A stretch of DNA of 7,158 nucleotides, from NCBI GenBank assembly GCA_018623675.1, contig JAAZVJ010000047.1, positions 1-7,158 of the forward strand, given 5' to 3'. A model generated the notes under the pieces. That model saw only the letters and a program-made list of their open reading frames with translations, had not been told where the DNA came from and ran no database searches. The translations under genes and the position numbers were made by a program. Shown here in pieces: positions 1 through 7,158 of the stretch. Origin of the DNA: Synechococcus sp. HW_metabat.54. Its GTDB lineage: Bacteria > Cyanobacteriota > Cyanobacteriia > PCC-6307 > Cyanobiaceae. Within the stretch, counting starts at the first letter, position 1, and the number at the start of each line of letters is the position of its first letter.

Positions 1-1905
1 CTAGAGGAACCTGCCACCCGTGGTCTGGTGGAAGGCGTGGTGGCCGGCATCTCGCACTACGGCAATTGCGTGGGCGTTCCCACCATCGGCGGTGAGGTGG
101 CGTTTGACGCTTCCTACAGCGGCAATCCCCTGGTGAACGCCATGGCCTTGGGGCTGATGGAGACCGATGACATCGTCAAATCGGGCGCATCAGGTGTTGG
201 TAATCCGGTGGTGTACGTGGGCAGCACGACGGGCCGCGATGGCATGGGTGGTGCCAGCTTTGCCAGTGCCGAACTCAGTGCAGCGTCTCTGGACGATCGC
301 CCTGCTGTTCAGGTTGGTGATCCATTCCTGGAGAAGGGGTTGATCGAAGCCTGCCTCGAGGCCTTCCAGAGCGGAGATGTGGTTGCTGCTCAAGACATGG
401 GGGCAGCGGGCCTCACCTGCAGTTGCTCGGAGATGGCGGCGAAGGGCGATCTCGGGATCGAATTGGACCTCGACAAGGTGCCCGCCCGTGAAGAGGGCAT
501 GACGGCTTACGAGTATCTGCTCTCTGAATCTCAGGAGCGCATGCTGTTTGTGGTGCGTGACGGTCGTGAAGAGCCCCTCATGGAGCGCTTCCGCCGCTGG
601 GGTTTGCAGGCCGCTGTGGTGGGGCGGGTGCTTGAGGAGCCTGTGGTGAGGGTGCTTCAACACGGTGCCGTCGCCGCTGAGGTGCCGTCACGGGCCTTGG
701 CGGAAGACACGCCCATCAACCACCACGAGTTGATCGCTGAACCTCCCAGCGATATTCAGCAGCACTGGACCTGGAAGGACAGTGATCTCCCCATGGCGAG
801 TGGGGGACATGACTGGGGGGCTGACTTGCTCAAGCTGTTGGATGACCCCACCATTGCCAGCAAGCGCTGGGTGTATCGCCAGTACGACCAGCAGGTGTTG
901 GCCAACACCGTGGTCACCTCTGGTGGCGCTGATGCTGCGGTTGTGCGTTTGCGTCCCCAGCAGGGTGATGACGCGATGAACCGCACGGTCCGTGGTGTGG
1001 CTGCCACGGTTGATTGCCCCAACCGCTGGGTGGCTCTTGATCCCGAGCGGGGAGCCATGGCTGCGGTGGCGGAATCGGCCCGCAATCTCAGTTGTGTGGG
1101 TGCTGAACCGCTTGCAGTCACCGACAACCTCAATTTCCCCTCACCCGAAACGGATCGCGGTTACTGGCAGTTGGCGAAGGCTTGTCGTGGTCTTTCGGAG
1201 GCTTGCCGAGCTCTCAATACCCCGGTGACGGGTGGCAACGTTTCCCTCTACAACGAGACCCGCGGCGACGACGGCACCCTTACCCCGATTCATCCCACTC
1301 CAGTGGTGGGCATGGTCGGCATGGTTGCCGATATCGACAAGGTGTGTGGTTTGGCCTGGCGTCAGGCAGGCGACGCGATTGTGTTGCTGGGCGCAACAGC
1401 CGATCAGGCCGATGACGACCGTGTCGGTTTGGGCGGAAGCAGCTATCAGGGGGTGATCCATGGTTTGCTCACCGGCCGCCCTCCCCGTGTTGACCTCGAT
1501 CTGGAAGCGCGTGTTCAGGCCACGGTGCGCCAAGCCATTGATCAGGGACTGTTGGCGTCAGCCCATGACTGCAGTGATGGTGGATTGGCTGTGGCTGTGG
1601 CTGAATCGTCCTTGGCCAGCGGTCATGGGGCTGACATCAGCTTGGTTGCATCAGACACCCGTCTCGAGCGTCGTTTGTTTGCAGAAGGTGGGGCGCGGAT
1701 CGTGGTGTCTGTGAAGACTGAGCGGCAGGCTGACTGGCAGGCATTGCTGGCATCCGCTCAGGTGCCTTCGCAGGTTCTTGGCACGGTTGCGGCCCATGGG
1801 CAGCTCCGTATCGAGGCCAATGGTGAGTCTGTTGTGGATCTAAGCGTGGAGGCTCTGGTGTCGTCCTTTGAGGAGGCCTTACCGCGCCGTCTCGAGGCAG
1901 CGTGA
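1..1905 (+). CDS. purL: Phosphoribosylformylglycinamidine synthase, small PurL subunit (5'-truncated by window edge)
   Basis: PurL uses ATP to convert FGAR to FGAM, the fourth step of cytosolic IMP synthesis. In the small-PurL type the glutaminase PurQ and the bridging PurS are separate proteins. The frame is already open at base 1 ([16 protein letters not shown]) and runs to TGA at 1903-1905, giving 634 visible residues. Compared with the Bacillus-type enzyme of about 740 residues, roughly 150 N-terminal residues lie outside the window. Family motifs are visible (residue 1 = bases 1-3): [16 protein letters not shown] near 18-32, [12 protein letters not shown] near 78-89, QDMGAAGLT near 131-139, SESQERML near 175-182, [12 protein letters not shown] near 372-383, [10 protein letters not shown] near 411-420 and [16 protein letters not shown] near 522-537. 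They fall in the order expected for the two repeated AIRS-like halves. There is no fused glutaminase domain; the protein ends LPRRLEAA. The stop shares a base with the preferred purF ATG, so the two genes are probably cotranscribed. There is no frameshift. Confidence 0.97.
   Translation, partial: LEEPATRGLVEGVVAGISHYGNCVGVPTIGGEVAFDASYSGNPLVNAMALGLMETDDIVKSGASGVGNPVVYVGSTTGRDGMGGASFASAELSAASLDDRPAVQVGDPFLEKGLIEACLEAFQSGDVVAAQDMGAAGLTCSCSEMAAKGDLGIELDLDKVPAREEGMTAYEYLLSESQERMLFVVRDGREEPLMERFRRWGLQAAVVGRVLEEPVVRVLQHGAVAAEVPSRALAEDTPINHHELIAEPPSDIQQHWTWKDSDLPMASGGHDWGADLLKLLDDPTIASKRWVYRQYDQQVLANTVVTSGGADAAVVRLRPQQGDDAMNRTVRGVAATVDCPNRWVALDPERGAMAAVAESARNLSCVGAEPLAVTDNLNFPSPETDRGYWQLAKACRGLSEACRALNTPVTGGNVSLYNETRGDDGTLTPIHPTPVVGMVGMVADIDKVCGLAWRQAGDAIVLLGATADQADDDRVGLGGSSYQGVIHGLLTGRPPRVDLDLEARVQATVRQAIDQGLLASAHDCSDGGLAVAVAESSLASGHGADISLVASDTRLERRLFAEGGARIVVSVKTERQADWQALLASAQVPSQVLGTVAAHGQLRIEANGESVVDLSVEALVSSFEEALPRRLEAA
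1894..1897 (+). promoter_or_regulatory. Probable ribosome binding site of purF, inside the end of purL
   Basis: GAGG lies seven bases before ATG 1905, a good Shine-Dalgarno spacing. That ATG overlaps the purL stop as TGATG, the usual arrangement for translational coupling. A competing GAGG at 1952-1955 lies six bases before an in-frame GTG at 1962, so this site supports but does not prove the chosen purF start. Confidence 0.45.
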
Positions 1906-3428
1906 TGGAGCGTCGGGGCGTGATGCAAAATTGTGAAGGAAGTCTGAAGTCGAGGCGCCCTGTGCATCAGCCCATCGCAGAGCGACCCGACCGGATGGAG
2001 GAGGCCTGCGGGGTCTACGCCGTTCTGGCGGCAGACCAGCCCGTCGCCAACCTCACCTATTTCGGCCTCTATTCCCTGCAGCACCGCGGCCAGGAATCCG
2101 CAGGGATTGCCGTGTTCAACCAGGGCAAGGTGCGCCTCCATAAAGACATGGGCCTGGTCAGCCAGGTGTTTGATCAGGATGTGTTGGCACGTATGCCCGG
2201 CGATCTCGCGATCGGGCATAACCGTTACTCCACAACAGGCAGCAGCAAGGTCTGCAACGCTCAGCCTGTGGTGTTGATGACTCGCCTTGGGCCTTTTGCA
2301 CTGGCCCACAACGGCAATCTGGTCAATGCGGCGGAACTCCGCCAGAAGCTCGACGACGGTCAAACCGAATTCACCTCCACCACCGATTCCGAACTGATTG
2401 CCTTCGCGATTCAGCAGGCTGTCAATCGCGGCCTTGACTGGAAGCCGGCAATTACCGAAGCGGCCAGCCTGTGCCGTGGTGCCTTCAGTTTGGTGATTGG
2501 TACCGCTACGGAGTTGTATGGCCTGCGGGATAGCTATGGGGTGCGCCCCCTGGTGTTTGGCCGTCTGGGTGAGGCCGAGAGCGGTCACTGGGTGGTGAGC
2601 AGTGAAACCTGTGGTCTCGACATCATCGGAGCCTCGTTCGAAGGTGATGTGCAGCCAGGTGAGCTGATCACCTTCCGTTTGGGTGAAACGCAACCCACCC
2701 GCGAACAGTGGGCTGAGCCTTCAACACGGATGTGCGTGTTCGAGATGATTTATTTCGCGCGTCCAGACAGCCGCTTCTTTGGTGAGTCTCTTTACAGCTA
2801 TCGCCAGCGCATCGGCCAGGTGTTGGCCCGTGAATCCGCAGTGGAAGCTGATCTTGTGATCGGTGTGCCGGATTCCGGCATTCCTGCTGCCATTGGTTTT
2901 TCCCAGGCCAGTGGCATCACGTTTGCCGATGGCTTGATCAAGAATCGCTATGTCGGCCGAACCTTCATTCAGCCCACCCAGGCGATGCGTGAAGCCGGCA
3001 TTCGCGTCAAGCTCAATCCCCTTCCTGATGTCTTGGCGGGCAAGAGGGTGGTGGTGATCGACGATTCAATTGTTCGTGGCACCACCAGTCGCAAGTTGGT
3101 GCAAGCCCTTCGCGATGCCGGTGCCACGGAAGTGCACATGCGCATCAGTTCACCGCCGGTGACCCATCCCTGCTTCTACGGCATTGATACCGATACCCAA
3201 GATCAGTTGATCGCTGCCCGTCTCACGGTGAAAGAGATCGAGGAGCATTTGAAGGTCGACAGCCTGGCTTACCTCAGCAAGGAAGGCATGGTGGAAGCCG
3301 CCCATGCCAGCTCGGAGCACTTCTGCACCGCTTGTTTTGACGGCGCCTATCCCATCCCTATGGATGAAGCCGTTCGTTCCAGCAAATTGATGCTGGAACC
3401 ATCCGGTGTGGCCGCGGCGAAGAGCTGA
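1905..3428 (+). CDS. purF: Amidophosphoribosyltransferase (glutamine PRPP amidotransferase), Bacillus-type with propeptide and Fe-S ligands
   Basis: PurF makes 5-phosphoribosylamine from PRPP and glutamine, the committed step of purine synthesis. From ATG 1905 it has 507 residues. Cys35 in EEACGVYAV is the expected N-terminal nucleophile, exposed by removing a propeptide as in the Bacillus enzyme. The glutaminase domain follows, with GHNRYSTTG (Arg107) and HNGN (Asn136, Gly137). The phosphoribosyltransferase half carries the PRPP loop VVVIDDSIVRGTTS near 382-395. Cys277, Cys423, Cys474 and Cys477 match the four [4Fe-4S] ligands of the Bacillus-type enzyme. The start is uncertain. ATG 1905 has GAGG seven bases upstream and forms TGATG with the purL stop, but implies a 34-residue propeptide. 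GTG 1902, ATG 1923, GTG 1962 (488 residues, 15-residue propeptide, its own GAGG) and ATG 1995 are all in frame. The family identity does not depend on this choice. The gene converges on the topoisomerase gene, with one base between the stops. Confidence 0.96.
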   Translation: MERRGVMQNCEGSLKSRRPVHQPIAERPDRMEEACGVYAVLAADQPVANLTYFGLYSLQHRGQESAGIAVFNQGKVRLHKDMGLVSQVFDQDVLARMPGDLAIGHNRYSTTGSSKVCNAQPVVLMTRLGPFALAHNGNLVNAAELRQKLDDGQTEFTSTTDSELIAFAIQQAVNRGLDWKPAITEAASLCRGAFSLVIGTATELYGLRDSYGVRPLVFGRLGEAESGHWVVSSETCGLDIIGASFEGDVQPGELITFRLGETQPTREQWAEPSTRMCVFEMIYFARPDSRFFGESLYSYRQRIGQVLARESAVEADLVIGVPDSGIPAAIGFSQASGITFADGLIKNRYVGRTFIQPTQAMREAGIRVKLNPLPDVLAGKRVVVIDDSIVRGTTSRKLVQALRDAGATEVHMRISSPPVTHPCFYGIDTDTQDQLIAARLTVKEIEEHLKVDSLAYLSKEGMVEAAHASSEHFCTACFDGAYPIPMDEAVRSSKLMLEPSGVAAAKS

Positions 3429-3436
3429 TTCAGCTC
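3422..3436. repeat. Perfect 15-base inverted repeat spanning two convergent stop codons
   Basis: The sequence gagctga-t-tcagctc has seven-base arms around base 3429. One arm contains the purF TGA (3426-3428) and the other the complement of the topoisomerase TGA (3430-3432), so both genes end with the same codons, AGC TGA. As RNA it could fold only into a five-base stem with a five-base loop, and there is no U-tract on either strand. It is therefore at best a weak bidirectional terminator. The symmetry is certain; any role is inference. Confidence 0.5.
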
Positions 3437-5931
3437 AATAACGGCACCAGTTCGACCAGCGTTTCTTCCGCCTTCAGGGAGAGTTGCGTGGGTTCATCGC
3501 TACTGATGGCATCCATGGCGATGCGTCCGTGGCGGCCTTTGCTGGTGATTAGTCCAACGAGCTCAGTGGTGTGACACACGCTCACCACGCGCTCCTGGGG
3601 CTTGGTTTTGCTGTCGAGCATCAACGCCATCTCACCGAGATCCCCTCGGTTGCAACGGCGGAGAGCTGCTATGGAAACCCGCAGCAATCCACCGCTTCCG
3701 GTGCCGATCAGAAGGTCGTCTGCCTGGCCTGTGGGTTCGTTGGAGTGTTCGTTTGCGGCAGGTCGGCTGACTGCACCAACGAGTGATTCGCCCGGCAGCA
3801 TTCGCATGGTCATGGGGCCCTGAGCGAGTTTGCCCATCAAGGGCAGACAGCTCTCGTTCACGGGTAAACAGAGCACCCGTCCAATGTCACTGATCAGGGT
3901 GACGGTGCCGCCCTCTTCGCAGAGCACTGCGGAAAGCAGAGAAACACCATCCTTCAGTTTCAGGATTGTGGCTGCACGCCCCGAGAGGTCTTGAAGATCA
4001 TCGAGGGCAAGGCGCTTGAAGCGTCCGTCTGTGCTCAGTAAACCCAGAGAGAGGCGGCTGTTGACATCGCTGTCTTCACCCTCGGGAAGACGCAGCAGGC
4101 TCACGACTTGATCCCCTTCCAGAGCTGTGGGCAGGAATTTCTCGAGGCTGCCAGGCTGTTGTCCTGCGAATTCCCATCGCACGAGGGCAACCCGTCCACT
4201 TGCCGTGAGCACCAGCAGGCGTGGTGCCGGCTTGATTGGCAGGATTAGCCGTGCTGGTGAAGGTTCATCGCCCAGACCGACCGGTTCATTGAGATGCAGG
4301 CGGCCGAGCAGTTGGGGACTCACCACTTTTACCTGGCCATCGCTTTGGATCAGCAGTCGGCCTTCGGAAGGCAGTGCTGCGAGAGCTTGGCGCCGTTGCA
4401 GTTCTGCGTTTGGTCGCTGACTGGCCGCTTTTTCGGCCATCAGGTGATCGCCCCCCTCGATCAGGCGGGTGCGGCGTGGAGTGGCGAAGCGTTTTTTAAG
4501 AGCTTTCAGCTCCTGAACCATGGAGTCGAGCAGTTGATCGCGTTCCCGCAGCAGCAATTGCAGTTTTTCGCGTTCGGCACGTAACTCTTCAACTTCTTGA
4601 CGCAGGCTCTCTTGCTCGAGGCCGGTGAGTCGCCGGAGAGGCATCGCCAGCACGGCATCCGCCTGACGTTCGCTCAAATCGAGATGCACCATCAAGCTGG
4701 CGCGGGCTGAGCCGGCATCCTTGGCCTCCTGGATCATGGCGATGACGCGCTGAAGCGCATCGAGGGCTTTGATCAGGCCTTCCACCACCTCGAGGCGGTC
4801 TTCGGTCTTGCGCAGTGCGTGACGAGTGCGCCGAATCAGCGTCAGTTCCCGGTATTCCAGGAAGGTCTGGAGGAGTTGTCGCAGCGAGAGCTGTTGAGGT
4901 TGACCGTCAACCAGGGCCAGCAGGATGGCACCGAAATTGCTCTGCAGAGAGGTGCGACGTTGCAAGTCGGCCAGCACTTTTTCCGGTTCCGCATCACGAC
5001 GGAGTTCGACCACCACGCGCATGCCCTCGCGGTCGCTTTCATCGCGGATGTCTGCGATGCCGCCGATTTTTCCGTCGTTGACCTGATCGGCCAGCTTTTC
5101 GATCCAACCAGCCTTACTGAGTTGATAAGGCAGTTCCGTAATCACGACGGCTCCACGCTTGTGACGCCCTTTGCCGGGTTGAACTTCCTCGATGTGGGCG
5201 ACACCACGCATGGGGATGCTGCCGCGACCTCGCAGGTAGGTCTCGCGAACGCCACTCCCCAACAGAACTTCGCCTCCAGTCGGGAAGTCGGGGCCAGGGA
5301 TCAGCGCGAGCAATTTGTCGTCGCTGAGATCCGGTTTGCGCACCAGGGCGATCAAGCCATCAACCACCTCTCCAAGGTTGTGGGGTGGAATGCTGGTGGC
5401 CATGCCGACGGCAATACCGGCGCATCCATTCAGCAGCAGAAAAGGCAGCTGGGCCGGCAACACCGTCGGCTCCTGCTGTGAGCCGTCGAAGTTGGGCGCG
5501 AAATCAACAGTGTCGTCACCGATTTCATCGAGCAACGCCTGGTGCGAGATGGGAGCCAGCCGCGTTTCCGTGTAGCGCATCGCGGCTGGAGGGTCGTCAT
5601 CGACCGATCCGAAGTTGCCATGGCCATCCAGCAAGGGATGGCGACTGGAGAAGGTCTGGACCTGCCGAACCAGGGCGTCGTACACCGCCTGGTCGCCATG
5701 GGGGTGGTACTTGCCCAGAACATCGCCCACCACACGGGCGCACTTGCGATAGGGCCGGTCGGGCGTCAGCCCCAGTTCATGCATCGCGTAAAGGATGCGT
5801 CGCTGCACTGGCTTGAGGCCATCGCGGGCATCGGGCAACGCCCGACCCACGATCACGCTCATGGCGTATTCGAGGTAGGAGCGCTGCATCTCTTGATGCA
5901 GAGCGATCGGTTGAACGCGCTCCTCGGCCAT
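3430..5931 (-). CDS. Type IIA DNA topoisomerase subunit A (GyrA/ParC family)
   Basis: This is the DNA-cleaving subunit of a gyrase or topoisomerase IV; with an ATPase B subunit it passes one duplex through another. The 833 residues are close to usual family length. Residues 1 to about 480 form the breakage-reunion core: [20 protein letters not shown] (18-37), the helix-turn-helix with YHPHGD (75-80), [10 protein letters not shown] with catalytic Arg119-Tyr120 (117-125), and [14 protein letters not shown] with the intercalating Ile (172-185). Residues about 440-480 are a heptad-rich coiled coil. From about 524 onward, six blade-like repeats fit the GyrA C-terminal beta-pinwheel (cores near 524, 570, 628, 676, 739 and 790). 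Two oddities: Gln81 occupies the position of E. coli GyrA Ser83, and I see no QRRGGKG-like GyrA-box in blade one. Gyrase versus Topo IV therefore stays open, and no symbol is given. ATG 5931 is the only good start, because an in-frame TAG lies 12 bases upstream. There is no strong Shine-Dalgarno. The gene lies 68 bases after the TPR gene on the same strand. Confidence 0.95.
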   Translation of the reverse strand: MAEERVQPIALHQEMQRSYLEYAMSVIVGRALPDARDGLKPVQRRILYAMHELGLTPDRPYRKCARVVGDVLGKYHPHGDQAVYDALVRQVQTFSSRHPLLDGHGNFGSVDDDPPAAMRYTETRLAPISHQALLDEIGDDTVDFAPNFDGSQQEPTVLPAQLPFLLLNGCAGIAVGMATSIPPHNLGEVVDGLIALVRKPDLSDDKLLALIPGPDFPTGGEVLLGSGVRETYLRGRGSIPMRGVAHIEEVQPGKGRHKRGAVVITELPYQLSKAGWIEKLADQVNDGKIGGIADIRDESDREGMRVVVELRRDAEPEKVLADLQRRTSLQSNFGAILLALVDGQPQQLSLRQLLQTFLEYRELTLIRRTRHALRKTEDRLEVVEGLIKALDALQRVIAMIQEAKDAGSARASLMVHLDLSERQADAVLAMPLRRLTGLEQESLRQEVEELRAEREKLQLLLRERDQLLDSMVQELKALKKRFATPRRTRLIEGGDHLMAEKAASQRPNAELQRRQALAALPSEGRLLIQSDGQVKVVSPQLLGRLHLNEPVGLGDEPSPARLILPIKPAPRLLVLTASGRVALVRWEFAGQQPGSLEKFLPTALEGDQVVSLLRLPEGEDSDVNSRLSLGLLSTDGRFKRLALDDLQDLSGRAATILKLKDGVSLLSAVLCEEGGTVTLISDIGRVLCLPVNESCLPLMGKLAQGPMTMRMLPGESLVGAVSRPAANEHSNEPTGQADDLLIGTGSGGLLRVSIAALRRCNRGDLGEMALMLDSKTKPQERVVSVCHTTELVGLITSKGRHGRIAMDAISSDEPTQLSLKAEETLVELVPLLS

Positions 5932-5999
5932 CCCGGGCTGGACCTACTGCGAGCAGACGGGGCACAGCCTACAGATACTGATCAGCTTGAACAGCTTTT

Positions 6000-6878
6000 T
6001 CAGGGTGTACTGCTGGGATCAGCGTTTGCCTCTGCCCGCTCAACGGCATCACGAAGTTTGGGATTTTTCAACAGGTCGCGGGCCGCGAGCCGCAGATTCA
6101 GTCCCCAAAGTTGCTGTTTCTGATGGGCCGGAAGAACGTAGTTGGGGTCTTGTTGCAGAGCTTTTCTGGCCAGCTTTAGAGCCTCATCGTCGTTGGGAGT
6201 TTCCCGATTGAGCGCAGCGGCAAGAGCCAGCATTGGTTCCGCATTGCGTTCGATGGTCAGCACGCGACGCCAGCGTTGGATTGCTTCACGGGTGTTGCCC
6301 ATTTCAAACAACACGATGGCTTGATTGTTCACCGCTTCCCAAAAGCTGGGTTTGAGCGCTGAAGCCTTTTCAAAGGCTTTCAGGGCCGGACGGTACTGCT
6401 TCTGCATGATTCGGGCATTCCCGAGATCGAAGTAGGCAGAAGCATTAGTGGAATCGAGTTGGAGTCCCTGATCCAGCAGGGGTATGGCATCCCCGGGTCG
6501 GTTATCCCGCAGGGCAAGAGAGGCTTCAGCAAACCAAAGGCCGGCGTTTTTTGGGTTGAGTTGTTTCGCGCGGGCGAGCGAATTCGCAGCGGGTTTGAGT
6601 TGTTTGCTGCGGAGTTGGGCTTCTGCGAGCACGGCCCACAGCCGTTCGTCATTAGGGCGAAGCCGTACAGCCAAGGCTGCTAACCGAGCTGCTTCTTCGG
6701 GTTGTCCTAGGCCGAGGAGTTGGGCTGCGGTACGGCCAATTCCGATCGCCGAACCCTGCAATTCAGCGCTGCTTGGCACATAAACCGTGGGCACCAGAGC
6801 CTTCGCAGGCACCGTGGTGAGGGCAGTCGTGGCCGCCAGCATCAAGGCCGTGCACCACCCACGCTGGTTTCGACCCAT
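6000..6878 (-). CDS. Probable secreted TPR-repeat protein of unknown function
   Basis: From ATG 6878 the product has 292 residues. Residues 1-27 resemble a Sec signal peptide: basic MGRNQR, a hydrophobic stretch WCTALMLAATTALTTV, then PAKA, with likely cleavage after Ala27. It should therefore act in the periplasm or at the thylakoid lumen side. Residues about 43-246 are tetratricopeptide repeats in a strict 34-residue register: helix-boundary prolines fall at 75, 109, 177 and 245, with Ser143 and Arg211 in the same phase, implying six units. A helical tail, about 247-292, ends in polar residues. TPR arrays bind proteins; no catalytic motif is visible and I cannot name a partner. The frame is open upstream to 6953, but that part overlaps queG and lacks a signal sequence. 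ATG 6878 forms TAATG with the queG stop and starts a plausible signal peptide. No Shine-Dalgarno is evident, which fits translation coupled to queG. Confidence 0.88.
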   Translation of the reverse strand: MGRNQRGWCTALMLAATTALTTVPAKALVPTVYVPSSAELQGSAIGIGRTAAQLLGLGQPEEAARLAALAVRLRPNDERLWAVLAEAQLRSKQLKPAANSLARAKQLNPKNAGLWFAEASLALRDNRPGDAIPLLDQGLQLDSTNASAYFDLGNARIMQKQYRPALKAFEKASALKPSFWEAVNNQAIVLFEMGNTREAIQRWRRVLTIERNAEPMLALAAALNRETPNDDEALKLARKALQQDPNYVLPAHQKQQLWGLNLRLAARDLLKNPKLRDAVERAEANADPSSTP

Positions 6879-7158
6879 TATTTCGATCCGGATGAATTCA
6901 GGGTAGGCCTCTTGCTCGGCTCTGCTGCTGCAGCGTTGCGGCGCCACATCCACGGTTTGATGCGGCGCAGTGCTGAGCCTCGCAACTTGTCTGCCCAGGT
7001 GGCGTCATCCCAGCTCAGAGCGTCGTTTTTGCTGAGGTCCAGCAACCAGTCACGAGGTTGTAGGTCGGGATCGTCACTGCTGGGAAGAGAGCCTTGATTC
7101 CAAGGACACACGTCTTGGCAGATGTCACAGCCTGCGACCCACGGCCCTAGGGCCGTGC
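6878..7158 (-). CDS. queG: Epoxyqueuosine reductase QueG, C-terminal part (5' end beyond window)
   Basis: QueG is a cobalamin-dependent Fe-S enzyme that reduces epoxyqueuosine to queuosine in the anticodon wobble base of certain tRNAs, the last step of the pathway. Only the final 92 residues are visible; the frame enters at the right edge (first full codon 7156-7154). Residues 9-18, GCDICQDVCP, give the C-X2-C-X3-C-P signature of the second [4Fe-4S] cluster in the family's ferredoxin-like domain, within the typical context WVAGCDICQDVCPWN. The tail includes DWLLDLS and RGSALRRIKPWMWRRNA, which suit the family C-terminus. The catalytic and cobalamin-binding domains lie outside the window, so activity cannot be judged here. 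The TAA stop at 6880-6878 shares its last base with the ATG of the TPR gene. A GTG at 7111 is internal to the cluster motif and is not a start. Confidence 0.9.
   Translation of the reverse strand, partial: TALGPWVAGCDICQDVCPWNQGSLPSSDDPDLQPRDWLLDLSKNDALSWDDATWADKLRGSALRRIKPWMWRRNAAAAEPSKRPTLNSSGSK
7140..7157. repeat. Perfect 18-base palindrome inside queG
   Basis: The sequence cacggccctagggccgtg equals its own reverse complement, centred between bases 7148 and 7149, with CCTAGG at its core. It encodes part of TALGPWVAG just before the Fe-S cysteines of QueG. Symmetry ends at both flanks (C and C). It may be a chance result of a GC-rich coding stretch; no function is claimed. Confidence 0.4.

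Noticed and set aside
190..663. Minus-strand open frame within purL, rich in His codons
   Set aside because: It is antisense to strongly conserved PurL motifs, and its His-rich, low-complexity translation is typical of a reversed GC-rich gene.
2206..2216. HIP1-like octamer (GCGATCGG)
   Set aside because: It differs from the GCGATCGC consensus and is isolated. It does not show the frequent HIP1 repeats of other cyanobacteria.
1758..2693. Long open frame (311 codons) on the minus strand across the purL-purF junction
   Set aside because: It is fully antisense to two well-supported genes, its translation resembles no family I know, and long antisense frames are common in GC-rich coding DNA.
4819..5481. 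Plus-strand open frame of 220 codons inside the topoisomerase gene
   Set aside because: It is antisense to the conserved breakage-reunion domain, whose frame is unambiguous, and its composition looks like a shadow frame.
5932..5999. Possible promoter or terminator in the gap before the topoisomerase gene (AGCT pairs near a T-run at 5991-6000)
   Set aside because: The stem would be only four base pairs. The T-run is on the plus strand, where no gene ends, and no convincing -10/-35 pair is visible on the minus strand.
5542..6123. Plus-strand open frame of 193 codons across the topoisomerase start and the end of the TPR gene
   Set aside because: It covers both minus-strand genes and the gap, with no recognisable domain or ribosome binding site. 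It is open by chance.
1..7158. A new defence, mobile or biosynthetic system
   Set aside because: Every gene is a complete or edge-cut housekeeping gene apart from the TPR protein. Packing is tight, and there are no repeats, integrase, transposase or shift in composition to suggest an accessory island.

Overview
This window looks like chromosomal housekeeping DNA from a GC-rich unicellular picocyanobacterium, most likely a marine Synechococcus or a close relative. The assignment rests on the style of the proteins, the moderately high GC content, very tight gene packing, and the order purL - purF - (reversed) type IIA topoisomerase A subunit - TPR protein - queG. From memory, that order sits just downstream of dnaN in marine picocyanobacterial genomes. 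No search was run, so the genus is an inference.

Left block, + strand (1-3428): the 3' four-fifths of purL (phosphoribosylformylglycinamidine synthase, small PurL type) is followed by purF (amidophosphoribosyltransferase, Bacillus-type with a propeptide and four cluster-ligand cysteines). These are steps 4 and 1 of IMP synthesis. The best-supported purF start makes TGATG with the purL stop, which suggests translational coupling.

Right block, - strand, read right to left (7158-3430): the 3' end of queG (epoxyqueuosine reductase, tRNA queuosine pathway) overlaps by one base (TAATG) a gene for a probable secreted protein with six TPR units. After a 68-base gap comes a full-length GyrA/ParC-family topoisomerase subunit. 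The three could form one transcript. The two blocks converge with a single base between the purF and topoisomerase stop codons, and a perfect 15-base inverted repeat covers both stops.

There is no tRNA, rRNA, CRISPR array, insertion sequence, phage gene or stretch longer than 68 bases without a gene. I found no evidence of a new multi-gene system. The points most worth checking are the topoisomerase subunit (glutamine at the quinolone-contact position, no visible GyrA-box), the uncertain purF start, the palindromic convergent stops, and the regular TPR protein of unknown function.
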